Assembly: GCA_029204225.1 (NCBI GenBank)
Contig: CM055097.1
Coordinates: 49,066,052-49,130,051, forward strand
Reading direction: 5' to 3'
DNA length: 64,000 nucleotides
From: Diphasiastrum complanatum
Taxonomy: Eukaryota; Streptophyta; Lycopodiopsida; Lycopodiales; Lycopodiaceae
The position numbers and the translations under genes were made by a program. How positions within the stretch are numbered: position 1 is the first letter of the stretch; each line of letters begins with the position of its first letter. Shown piece by piece: positions 48,901 to 58,763 of this stretch. A model generated the notes under the pieces. It ran no database searches. It was not told the origin of the DNA and saw only the letters and a program-made list of their open reading frames with translations.

Positions 48901-49939
48901 TGATGTCACATTGACCATCATTTGCAGTGTAGATGATGTTACCTTCTCCCTCATAAGACAATAAGGATGTAAAGTATTCCTTATGTCTTGTCATGTGAGA
49001 TGAGGCTCCACTATCAATCCACCAAGGATCATTATCATCTATGTTGGCTAACAAACTTGAAGTCATAACAAGTGATTCACATGTGTTATGTTCTTCCTCA
49101 TCTATTGTAAGATTTCCTTGCCTCTCTCCTTGCTCTCTTTTCTTCTTATAACATTCATTTGCAAAATGACCTTTTATCCCACAATAAAAGCACTTGAACT
49201 TTGACTTATTGTTCTTAGTAGAAGAGGAAGAGGAAGAGTGATCATCATGATCAAAGTTACCACCTTTGGACCATTTCCCTTTGCCTTTACCTTTGCCCTT
49301 GAATTTGCCTTTTGTGAAGAAAGCCTCTTCACCTCCACCTTGCAAGGATGCACCATCAAGCTTTGATTGCAACCTATGTTCTTCAGCCAATAAGATTTCT
49401 TGCAAGTCAACCACACTTGGCAAGACTCTTTGAATGGCAAAACTTTGCACAAGGTTAGCATGTTCATTTAGCAAACCATTCAACATAACTTGGACTATTT
49501 CACCATCTTTTATGTTCTCATCAATGCATGCTAAATCATCACTTAGGGACTTAACTCTCAAGATAAATGCATGAGCACTTTCACCCTCTCTTTGCCTACT
49601 AGAAAATATTTGTCTCCTTAGGGTCAATACCCTAGATGTGGACTTTGATTCAAAGAGCTTCTTTAAGGCATTCCATGCCTCACTTGCACTTTGACACTTT
49701 CCAACTTCCTTGAGAAGTTCATTTGTAACATTCATTTTAATGATATGAAGAGCCCTTTTGGCCTTCTTATCAAACCTTTGTTGCTCTTGAAGTGTGAGAG
49801 ATCTCTCTTCAATTTCTGCAACTATGTCCATGAGTTCTTTCAACTCAAGTAAGGACTCCATCCTCACTTTCCAAGTAGAGTAGTTTGATGAACTCAACCT
49901 TTCACTAGACTCTAGCATGATCCCACCATTGGAAGCCAT
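45986..49939 (-). CDS. Copia gag-pol polyprotein, element Z, 1317 residues
   Basis: Starts at ATG 49937-49939. Gag (UBN2-type, about 1-245) is followed by a CX2CX4HX4C zinc knuckle (250-263), then protease WWIDSGASSH (Asp309). Pre-integrase has VWHKRLGHPNFKSL and CEHCALSKS. The integrase core has HSDIH (Asp506) and RSDNGGEY (Asp568). At the third DDE position, 36 residues on, the sequence is NGVAKRKNRT, so Lys604 replaces the usual Glu. RT has FLNGDLEEDIYMEQP, SLYGLKQAPRSWYAK and YVDD (990-993). RNase H has DSDFAGDQ, STEAEYKAL and LCDNLSAQ, ending CVADIFTKPLGK. The frame ends EEGV-stop over the purine tract. Known roles: particle formation, processing, cDNA synthesis and integration. Protease, RT and RNase H look active by motif; integrase does not. 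Confidence 0.96.
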   Translation of the reverse strand: MASNGGIMLESSERLSSSNYSTWKVRMESLLELKELMDIVAEIEERSLTLQEQQRFDKKAKRALHIIKMNVTNELLKEVGKCQSASEAWNALKKLFESKSTSRVLTLRRQIFSSRQREGESAHAFILRVKSLSDDLACIDENIKDGEIVQVMLNGLLNEHANLVQSFAIQRVLPSVVDLQEILLAEEHRLQSKLDGASLQGGGEEAFFTKGKFKGKGKGKGKWSKGGNFDHDDHSSSSSSTKNNKSKFKCFYCGIKGHFANECYKKKREQGERQGNLTIDEEEHNTCESLVMTSSLLANIDDNDPWWIDSGASSHMTRHKEYFTSLLSYEGEGNIIYTANDGQCDIKGIGTIPISLSTNRKANLENVLYIPSITKNLLSVSQMIDKGLDVEFIGDACLISKCGSLIAQGRRHGKLFKLDACVISNHEGCMAREQLTNQEVWHKRLGHPNFKSLEVMAKKELVLGLPKSLVANNSVCEHCALSKSHRLAYSRSTSRSKEAFQLVHSDIHSSSTTSNGGAKMYATFIDDFSRYTWIYLLKSKDEVFAAFVKFKNEMENQFNTKIKCLRSDNGGEYTSNRFKDFCIAHGIKREMSSPRTPQQNGVAKRKNRTLCECAKAMRLHANLAKSFWGEALACANYLCNRWTSASLDGKTPHEVLYGRRPSVKHCRIFGCTCFVNITLDDRTKEDPSSKKGVFVGYSEVSKAYKVYIPSTKKVVISRDVIFHEENVSNVVDVDVDVPTNHHDVQDVLDEDGDATPKQTSRKTQRQRAKPSRLTYDEKGKQVVDNSNFAFLTSFDEPTCVGEAIQKKEWIQAMDHEHQALIKSNTWRLVKLPKDKKAIGCKWIFKIKTNQDGSINKYKARLVAKGYAQEYGIDYDETFAPVAKMVTIRILISLATLYDWDMWQMDVTNAFLNGDLEEDIYMEQPEGYVSHDEPNHVCYLQKSLYGLKQAPRSWYAKLNSFLLSQNFVMSEYDHSLYFRLNENDITLLLIYVDDIILSGGNNLDIDEIKMALKREFEIQDLGKLHYILGIEIIRTSKSTFICQEKYVNSILKRFHMEDCKVVSTPMESNVKLTTRSNERSFKDITLYRKLIGSLIWLTITRPDLSFVVGKLSQFMQDPSEAHWKLGKRVLRYISGSRDFGILYGGTTPNLCGFSDSDFAGDQMDRKSTSAFAIYLGDGVVSWLSKKQPTISLSSTEAEYKALTTCTKEILWIKRMLLDLHLLEPEKTPIILCDNLSAQSLASNPVFHARSKHIEIAHHFVRDQVIAKEVELQHVSSKECVADIFTKPLGKDLYLMHRSNLGMCSKTMLKLASNVEEGV

Positions 49940-51100
49940 GATTCTAATGTTTCTTCAACTTTTAGGTTCTGTCCTAAAGCACTTAGCACTCACTTTTCTC
50001 TCAACAAATGATAGATAAAGAGATCTATGAAGATTTAGGACCCTAAAACACTTCTATCTTGAACCTAGATGGTTTCCAAGCATAGAAAGGAAGATTGAAA
50101 CACATGCAACACTTTGCACACACTAAGAATGGATTACAAAATCAAACCAACCTGAACACACTCTTGCTTAAGCTCTCAAACTTTCCAGCAAGTGACCAAA
50201 TCAAGTTATGGTGTGAAGAGTTACTTGCATTCTTAGAAAATACCCAAAACTAGGATGCCAAGATTACCTAGTAATGAACAAACTTGATCAACATATGATC
50301 AACACACTAAGATATTGATTCAACCTGTAAAACCACATGTAAACCACACTTCTAAAAGTTTATAAACTCCAGCAAGTGATAAATACAAGATTTAGAGGTG
50401 AATGAATGAGCACACTTAGTGAATCACAAGACTAGCTTCACTATCTTGTCAAATCTTGGTGTTTAGATGTAGATCTAAGATCACTTCACATGAGAATGTT
50501 CCTCAACCTGTTAAGAACCTGAAAACACACTTGCATAATGGTTAACACCTTCCAGCAAATGCTCCAATCAAATTACATAAGGAGAGTTACTTACATGCTC
50601 AACAAAGTACACCAAAATTTATGCCAAAATTGATGACAATCTTTACAATATGCTCTTCACAATGGAGCTTACAATATGTTCACCCAAAAAAGGGGATCTT
50701 TCATCCAAATGGGAGCTTTGCTCAGCCTTTAGGAGAATTACAACTCACTCAAAAGAGCATTTGTCATCCACTTAAGGAGAAGTTTCATCCACTTAAGGAG
50801 AGTGTTCATCCAAGAATGGAGATTGTCAACAATAGGATTGAAAAGAACATTGTTAGTATTGAATATGCACAAGCCTCACAATCACAAATGATTAGGTGTT
50901 ATGATCTGATCCAAAATAGTTTCTTTTCAGCCTCTGATCTTCAATAGACCTGAAATATGCTTTTGATCCACAAGTTCAACTCACAAAACAAAGGTTAGTA
51001 AGATTTGATCAACAAAGCAATGCAAAATCATGCTAGAACTTGATCAAACATCCAAATATCACCAAAAATGGAATACTTACTGTAAATAGAAGCCAACCAG
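49940..51100 (-). other. Untranslated leader of element Z with repeats
   Basis: About 1.16 kb between primer site and gag start, without a conserved frame on the sense strand. Three degenerate units of about 180 bp (landmarks ccagcaagtga at about 50188, 50371 and 50554, each preceded by caacctg) and a short repeat of ttcatccacttaaggaga (50752-50810) are visible. Such leaders usually carry packaging signals. Confidence 0.6.
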
Positions 51101-51111
51101 CTCTGATACCA
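51101..51111 (-). promoter_or_regulatory. Primer-binding site of element Z
   Basis: Minus-strand TGGTATCAGAG adjacent to the 5' LTR, an exact match to the complement of the initiator tRNA-Met 3' end. Confidence 0.92.
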
Positions 51112-51766
51112 TGTGAAAAATACAGATCCTAAGTGGATCTAAACTCCAAGATCATTGGCTTGAATGCTTGCACTCCAAACTACATAAGCTAGGAATTGGC
51201 AACACATTCTATGCTACCTAGAATGCAAAGAACTTGATCAAAAAGCATTTACCACAAATGGAAACTTCCATAAACATCAAGTGCGGCCCAAAATAGCATT
51301 ATACAGTCCATAATACATCAGCCTACCACTTTTGGAAAGCACCTAAGATCATACACAATAGCTTGAAGACAATACACACAACAATGCTCTCAATGGAGGA
51401 AGAAACAATGACAATGATCTATTGATCTCAATGAAGCATACAAAAGGTTTCTCCAACCTGTTCTCCACGACTTCCCTACTATTTATGGATGAGGAAGATG
51501 ACTCTCTCTCCTCTCTCTAGAAGGTACTTGACCCTAGATATTCCCTATATAGGAAAAATAGCTAAAAATGGCTTATATGACCAAAATACATCAAAATGGT
51601 CTCATTTTGAAGGGTATGAAGTTTGACACTTCATCATACTGAAAAAATACAGTAAATAAAAACATTGTGGCCTGGTTCACACGTGTGAAACTCCAGAACC
51701 AAAACTATTTACAATTTTAGCCAATTTAGGCCTCAAACTAGCTAGGAAATGTTGACAATTTTCACA
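51112..51766 (-). repeat. 5' LTR of element Z
   Basis: 655 bp. TATATAG at 51545-51551 is the likely TATA box. A perfect palindrome TTCACACGTGTGAA lies at 51676-51689, about 125 bp upstream of it in U3, inside the 68-bp segment absent from the 3' LTR. Confidence 0.95.
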
Positions 51767-51771
51767 AGTGG

Positions 51772-52600
51772 ATGGATGTTTTCATAGTTTTACAACAAGT
51801 AATGGATCTAGAAAACAAATTTTCTCAATGACTTTGATAATCAAGTTGATGATTAAGAGGTTGATCTCAAAGGGCTTCATCAAGGAAAAAGAGAAGGTGG
51901 CATTTTGGAGCTAGTCAAGAGCATCAAAGGAGAGTCAATTGGCAAGGTGTCATTTTTAAAAAATCATGCACGGCCATAAAGGACCCAGAAGCCTAAGATG
52001 AAAATTGGAATGGAACAAAAAAGTTTGGATCTATTTTTGTAGGTTATTGAGAACTCAAGTAAGGTCAGAGGAGCAGCAAGGGAGTGTTGTTCAATTTTAC
52101 TTTACTTGTTTCATCTCATGTTTGAGCATTTTCATGTGGATGTGTGCAAATTGTCAAGATATGGTCAAACTAGCTACATTGGTGAGCATCATTTTGATGT
52201 TGAATTTGTACTAGCATTCTTGGCTAGTTTTGTTGATGGAAATGAAGCTATTGGAGGTTCATTATATCACTCATCCATGACTAAGTTCTCAAGTGTTGAG
52301 CTACTTGGTGCCAATGTTTGGCGATTGTCAATTTTTGGTGAATTTATGGTCATTTTCTTGTGTCAAGTAGATCTTGGAGATGGACTAGCAAAATTTGCTT
52401 GGTTTATGGAGTCATGTGGTGCTGGATTAGTATCATTGATGTACTCACTTACTCATGGATTTCCAAGGCTTGATGGTTTCTTGTGGCAAGATGGAGATGA
52501 AGCCTATTCATGGAATTTTAAAAAGGAAAATCTTTTCTTTATTTGTAATAAGTCTAAAGCTATTATAAAATTCTGTCTCGAGCAAAAAGAAACCTAGCTA
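51772..52600 (+). repeat. Right flank of Z: dispersed repeat copy B
   Basis: Continues the element interrupted by Z. 52210-52500 match 5788-6075. The plus frame 52106-52597 is open, but differences from copy A are mostly amino-acid changing. I see no domain. Confidence 0.55.
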
Positions 52601-55360
52601 AAGTGATTGAGATGCCAAGTAAGGAAAAGCTAAAGTTGGAAATTGACTTGATAGATTGTCAGTGTGAATGTTTCTCTAGGACTACTTCTTTCTTGCCTAA
52701 TGATTTGTTTTGTTTGAAAGGCACTACAAGAAATTAGTATTGTAGTGAAATGTGGTTCAATTCATAATTTCATTATTTCTCATGTGTGTAGATACTCAAC
52801 TTGAAATTGAAACCGACAATTATAGATATATCTAGCTTCAAGTGTAGAGTTGGCCCTTCAAGACCATTTACTTTGTTGTTACAAGTTGATGTTCTTTACC
52901 TTTGGGGTTGTTCACCTTGCCCTTTCATATTGATGTATAGTAAATGAAATGGTATGCTAGTTTTAGGTATTGTACCATGTTATCACCAAAAACAAATTCA
53001 ATTGCAAGGATGCCCAAAGACGATTTGAATCACACATTGGAAGTGTGTGTAAGTATCATGGTCCAGTTTGTCAACTCAGTACTTCATATAAAAATATCGT
53101 ATGATAGAAATGTAGCACTTCACCTTCTAGAATGTCAAATGATGTGCTCAAAACTTGTAGGTAGATGCATATCTATGCTTACTAGTCATTTACGTCACCT
53201 TCTAGAATGTCACCTTTTCATAGTGGAAATAGACAATAGCGAATAATACTTCACAAACGTACCAAAATAACTTGAGATATAAGTACGTGAACTAAATAAG
53301 AAAAAAGAAAAATGTAAGGAATAACTACCAATAAGTCCATTGTTGATATCATTGGCATACTTGAGTAAGATGCCAAGATATTACTAGATGCTCATATGCC
53401 AATTGATTGACAATCAATGAGATTAGCAAGCCATTAGAGAAACCCATGTGACATCAATCATTGAGAGTTGTGCTCAAATTTAAGGTGCAAATAATATTCC
53501 TTGTGATGTGACAACTATAACTTTGTCTTTTTCTTGGTAGACTCTACATTGTGTTCCATTCATCATAAGAATAAGATTGGATTTCCAAGTAAGTTGATCA
53601 TATTATATAAAACACATGAAGGAACATCATTAGGATTTTATTCATCATTACTCTAATCTTTGTAACATGTGTATGCACAACAATCACGTGCATTCATACG
53701 ACAACACAACATTTGGATTACAAAGATGAGAAAGACACTTTTTTAAATTTCAAATGGATCTTTTCTTGTTGTATGAGAGGCCAAAAGCTAGATTTCTATA
53801 AGTATATCATACTAGTTACATTTATCTATGTGGCTTATATAATACCGAGTTGAATATATTTATGTCAAATCTATTGCAAAAATGATTCTAAGTTATTTGG
53901 CATTGCCAAATTTCACCAATTATGAAAAAATAAGCAAAACAATGTTAGTGCCAACATCCTAATCTTTTTTGGAAATGCATGATGATGATATAATCTAAAT
54001 ATAATATCGAATAGACTATGCACTTAAATTAAATGAGGTTGGTACAATAAGCTAAGGGGATATAATATTAGGAATTAAGATTAGCACAAAAAAGCTATAA
54101 ACTTCAATGTATATAAGTACCACCTTAGAGCTCAAAATCACAAGTACAATAATAAAGGTGAAGGGACTAAAATTAACTCCTACAAGCCAAGCATTTCTTC
54201 ACCATAAAATGTGGTCAAACTTTTTGCTTTATTGCACTTCAAATCTATAACACTTTATTGAGACTCGTGAAGACCTAATTAGAACAACTTTTCTTAATGC
54301 TAACAAATAAGTACAATTTACATAAGTCTATTGAGGTGTCCTTTCAAATTTTCTCAATCTACATCTAAAAGATAGTGTGAGAAAATAGCTTAACATAATG
54401 AAAATTTTAAGCACATCATTAGAGCTCTTCTCTAGATTTTTCCATGTAGAATTTGGAGATTTTTATGAGACAAATCATTTGTCCAATTCATATCATGATA
54501 TCTTTGACAAAAGGAATCTAGATAGTGTACACATTTGTCACAAATTTGACTTTTATTTGTGAATGGGATAGCTATTTCTAGATATATAAATGCAAGTGTC
54601 CATATATTTTAATCAAGCAAAGAAAAAGAGAACATGTAAGCAAAGTAGGAAATAAATTACATGCTTAGTTTGACATATATTTGACTTTACATGAGAGTTT
54701 TGTGATTTCAACTCAACTATTTTGACTTCTTGCAAGACACTTTGACAAGAACAAAATCATATCTATATATGTCATTTTTCAACAAGTTGTTTTCTTATCT
54801 CTATATGACATTATTAGTCTCTTATTTCACCCCCATCGCCATGTTACTATCACACTTTATCCATGAACTGTTGATATTACGTCTTTCAATTCAAAATAGC
54901 CATTTTCGTTATTGCTCATACAATCAATTTATAATACATCCATGACCCTTCTTCTATAAAAATGGTCAAATAGAAAGGAATTTGAAAGATGAAGAAAAGA
55001 TGCCACAAGTACACACAAATGTCATAAGAAAAATATAAAAAGGTTATAAACAAAAGCTCTCTAGTTTATGGAGTTATATGTATTAACACTCATCGAATTT
55101 GAAAGAGAATGCAACGAAAGTAAATTCAACTATGTTGACAAGTGTAAACAATGCTTTGATTTGACTGTGCATGAATAACATCCTGTACGTAGATTCATAA
55201 GTTGGCCTACTACAAGTGATTTGACCTAAAATGAGATTTGGATCAAAAAGATCCACTAATGACTTGATTTGAGATAGAAACCACTCCAATCTTCAAGGAA
55301 TTTATGGTGCCCTCAAATACTCCACTAGATTAGATTAAACCACCAACTCTAGCATGCAAC
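52600..55360. other. No gene recognised
   Basis: A/T-rich sequence with only short open frames and no motifs. It may hold the decayed interior of the minus-strand copia whose 5' LTR lies at 55375. Confidence 0.5.
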
Positions 55361-55364
55361 CCAG

Positions 55365-55374
55365 TTTGATACCA
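55365..55374 (-). promoter_or_regulatory. Decayed primer-binding site
   Basis: Minus-strand TGGTATCAAA next to an LTR end, a partial match to the initiator tRNA-Met complement. Confidence 0.55.
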
Positions 55375-56038
55375 TGTGAAAACATCATATCCAAAACATG
55401 CTTAATGGATCAATTTATCTTTGGCTAAATTTGAGTGCACATCTAGATTCATTGACAAGCTAGAAATCATGCATCTACCATGCTAGAACTTGGAAATACA
55501 TCAATATCTCATTAAAATCACTAAAATCCAGTATGGTACTATCCTTGTCCATACAATAGCATCGATAAAACAGCATTCACATATGTGGATTTAAGCTACA
55601 CAAGAAAACTTACATTCTACACATTAGAATTGAAGATATCAAGAGAAATATGCAAGAGATAGATATAGGATCAATGAAGGTAGGTTTTCCATACAAAATG
55701 AAAAAAAAAAAAAAAAAGATCTATTTTATCCACATAGATACATCTATCAATAGAAGCAATAGTGTCACTTGGCCACTTGGCAAATATTGCCCTAACATGG
55801 TAGTTTCTAGGTACTTCACCAAAAACCTAGATTTCTATGACTAGATGCAATGTATCTATATCAACCAATAAAAGTAGGTCCAAATCTGACCTTATCAACT
55901 GTTCTACTTGCTAAAACTATTAAGGACACCATTTTTAGGCTTTACTGACACAAAAAAAAATCTATCTATAAGTTGAAATTTTACTTTGGCCTCAAAATTA
56001 CCAAATTAGATCAACTTAACTACTTGACATTTTTCATA
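55375..56038 (-). mobile_element. Decayed copia 5' LTR
   Basis: About 664 bp. On the plus strand it runs from tgtgaaaac to ttttcata (canonical end would be ttttcaca). It includes cattcacatatgtgg near 55576, a relic of the LTR palindrome, and ggcctcaaaattacc near the right end, as in element Z. The element would read leftward; its interior is not recognisable. Confidence 0.6.
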
Positions 56039-56139
56039 GGTCCTAACCACCATCAAAAGTGGTGCCCCTTGACTCTTTTGGACTTTTTGAATGGACCAAT
56101 TCCCCACCAAAAAAGGCCCTAATAGATTGAAAATTGTAT

Positions 56140-56610
56140 GTCGCAATATGGACATACAACATTGCCTACAAGATCAGTACCAATCGTACCCCTTACTTTA
56201 AATTAGTTTAAGGACAAGAATGTGTGTTGCCTTTAGAAATTGAGCTCCCAACTATGAGATCATGGCTCATGATCTAGGAGAAAAAGCTTCATTGAAACAT
56301 CAAATAGACTAAATACAAGAATTGGATGAACATCACCTAGCTTCCATGACCCATCAAGAAACTCACAAAAAGTAGATGAAGGTGGTACATGATAAGAAGC
56401 TATCAGAATACAAGTTTACCCAGGGACAACTAGTTCTCTACTATGATGTGAGAAATGATCTTATGCCTTAAAATTTGGACATGAAATGGAGTGGACCTTA
56501 TATTATTCAAAATTTTTATGTAAACAACACTGCCAGGTTAGTAAGACTAAATGGGAAGATTTTATTTGAACATCAAGTGAATCTTGATAAACTAAATACA
56601 TACTATACTT
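56140..56610 (+). pseudogene. Ty3/gypsy integrase C-terminal part
   Basis: Plus frames give WTYNIAYKISTNRTPYFKLV, a stop, GQECVLPLEIELP, and then the C-terminal domain HDKKLSEYKFTQGQLVLYYD, stop, MKWSGPYIIQNFYVNNTARL, VRLNGKILFEHQVNLDKLN to a stop near 56611. It is probably the 3' end of the gypsy element whose LTR starts at 57852. Confidence 0.75.
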
Positions 56611-57851
56611 AGGTCCTATACAATCTATAATAGTTTTGTGTTTATTTTCAGGTCTACAACATATAATGAGCTAGGGAGAAAGCTGAAAGCTATCTGAGTA
56701 TGTCAAGAGAGCATATCAGTCATAGAGGGTCAGTCCAAGAGGGAAGACCTGAGTTGACACAACCTTTAACACAAGCTATAATTTCCTATGTACAAATTTT
56801 TGCATGAAACTCTCAAGTGGCCGATATATGGATAGATTCACGAAAGTTGTGAGATTGGAATGTGAATAAGAACTCTACATTCTTAGCCTTTCTATGGACC
56901 CAACAAACAATTCACTATGTACCCATTGAGTGACTACAAATATGAATATCTATGTCACTCACATTACGATCTGGACAGCCCATTTTTGTAAATTAACATC
57001 ATAGATGATTGGATTTTAGAGGATCTCACCACAACCGTACCCCTCCATCACACAGTCTACTTATAGTGTCTAGAAGATATCACTCAATGATAACCAACTT
57101 CTTTGGGAGGTTAGATTGGGAGAGGTCATTGACTTGGTGACAACCACATCTGTTGCCAAACGTAGCATCAACATCTCTCTAGGCAAAAAAGAAAATGTCA
57201 TACATGTACATAAGTATAGCAAACTGCCCAGTCCACTATGCAAAAATCCCTATAGCTAGTTTGTTCACTCTCATAGTTGATGGAATATGTAGGGGCCAAA
57301 ATAGGGAAGGAGCCACAAAAAGATACCAATACACCACCAAATTGGCCCATCATTCCAAACCCTAGCGGCAGAAATAACCAAACAAATTTTTAGTACGCCT
57401 TGGAGCTGTTTCACCACAGGCACCACCAATCGGTTGATTCAATGGTGCGACTCAGCACTCAACTTCAAGGAGCTTGCTTTCCTTAGTACCCTCGATTCCT
57501 TTGGGACCACTCCTTGGGTCCTTTGTTTTTCGACCCCAACACCCTTTTCCCCAGCCTCAAATGCTACGATCAGTTAATCATGGCAAAAATCTATTATCCC
57601 GCAGCAATGACGACGTCCCAACATGCAACACGAGTGGAAGAGTGGCAATGCTCTCAACGGTTGCCCCATAGATCACATGTGTTTGCTCCCCTTAAAGACA
57701 ATACAACTCTATGAGCCCAGGCAATGGATGGCTACAAAAAATTCATCCAAGAAATCCAAAAGGGCAATGAAGCATAGGATGTCGAGCTGTAGGAAGCGCT
57801 ATTCAAGTGAATTGCCATGGGATTGGCAACCATTTAGCAGGGGAGGGGGAG
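56611..57851 (+). other. Gypsy 3' interior, no clear gene
   Basis: About 1.2 kb between integrase end and the purine-rich tract GGGGAGGGGGAG (about 57840-57851). Open frames around 57470-57880 have no motif I recognise. Long non-pol 3' regions are common in Athila/Tat elements. Confidence 0.45.
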
Positions 57852-58744
57852 TGTGGGGGCTCGAATACAAGGCCTAAGGGGCATTTCAATGGAGCCTAGG
57901 AGTATTAAGGAAAGAAGTACCTTATAGGAAAGTAGAGCATGTAAATAAGATTTTGTGTAATTAATGGCCCAAGTATGGCATCTTGCGTGTATAAGCCCAT
58001 CTTGAAGAGCCCGTCAGTAGTTAGTTGCGTTAGGCCCCAAGTATGCACCCTGCATGCATAAGTCCAACTTGTGGTGCCATTAGTCACTAGCGGCAAGAAA
58101 ACAATTTTGGAAAGTCTCAAGGTTTTAGCTTAGACTTAAAAAAGTTTGTAAAAGTCAAAGTCAAATTTTCTAGAATGGAACTTGCATTGCATATTGAGAC
58201 CTGAAATGTCTTGTCCCATAAGTAAGTGTAGGAAGGCAACTCCACAAGCTTCCATAAAGAGAAGCCCCTTGTATGAGATTTTCATCCTTTAAAATGCAAG
58301 TGAGCTAAGTGTTGCCATTTTTGGATCCACTTGTGCTAACTTTGGTGTGTGGCTAATTATAGTGTGGCTTTGTGTTTATTGTTTTCATTTCTAAGTTCTT
58401 GCTATTTTAGCCCATGTTGGCATATGTGCTTAATCATTGTGTGTTTTCTAATTTTAGTTAAGCTTTTGAAGAGGGTTTGGAAGAGTGGATGTGAGTGAGT
58501 AGAGAGGGAAAAGAGAGAGAGTGAGAGTGTGTGGAAGTGTGTGTGAGATTTAGCGTGGTTTTAGTTTTAAAGTTAGTGTTATTTGGTTTTAGTTGTGTTT
58601 TCATGGCATTTTGTTTGTAAATAGAAATAGTGTTAACCCTCTTTGTTTTGCATGCATCTCCAAGGCTCCTAGGTTCGAGCCCTACTTTGCATGCTACAAA
58701 CGACTTAGAAGGAGGAGGTAGAAGCCCTCTACTTCTTGACAACA
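57852..58744 (+). mobile_element. Athila/Tat-like gypsy LTR
   Basis: 893 bp starting TGTGGGGGCTCG after a purine tract and ending in ACA. It contains a GA/GT-rich stretch near 58485-58545. Both a purine tract on the left and a primer site on the right flank it. Confidence 0.72.
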
Positions 58745-58745
58745 T

Positions 58746-58763
58746 TGGTGTCATTGCCGGGGA
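58746..58763 (+). promoter_or_regulatory. Primer-binding site, Athila/Tat type
   Basis: TGGTGTCATTGCCGGGGA, matching the well-known TGGCGCCGTTGCCGGGGA (tRNA-Asp type) except at three positions, all C-to-T or G-to-A and consistent with CpG decay. Confidence 0.75.

Larger units (their letters stand above)
45404..51766 (-). mobile_element. Intact Ty1/copia element Z
   Basis: 6363 bp, transcribed right to left, flanked by AGTGG at 45399-45403 and 51767-51771. The LTRs are 587 bp (left, 3' LTR) and 655 bp (right, 5' LTR). They differ by one base (near 51469, aagactt versus acgactt) and one 68-bp indel. A primer site follows the 5' LTR, a purine tract precedes the 3' LTR, and one uninterrupted gag-pol frame lies between. 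It is the youngest element in the window. Confidence 0.96.

Noticed and set aside
50621-50947. 108-residue plus-strand frame in the Z leader
   Set aside because: Antisense to the element and built from short leader repeats; no homology seen.
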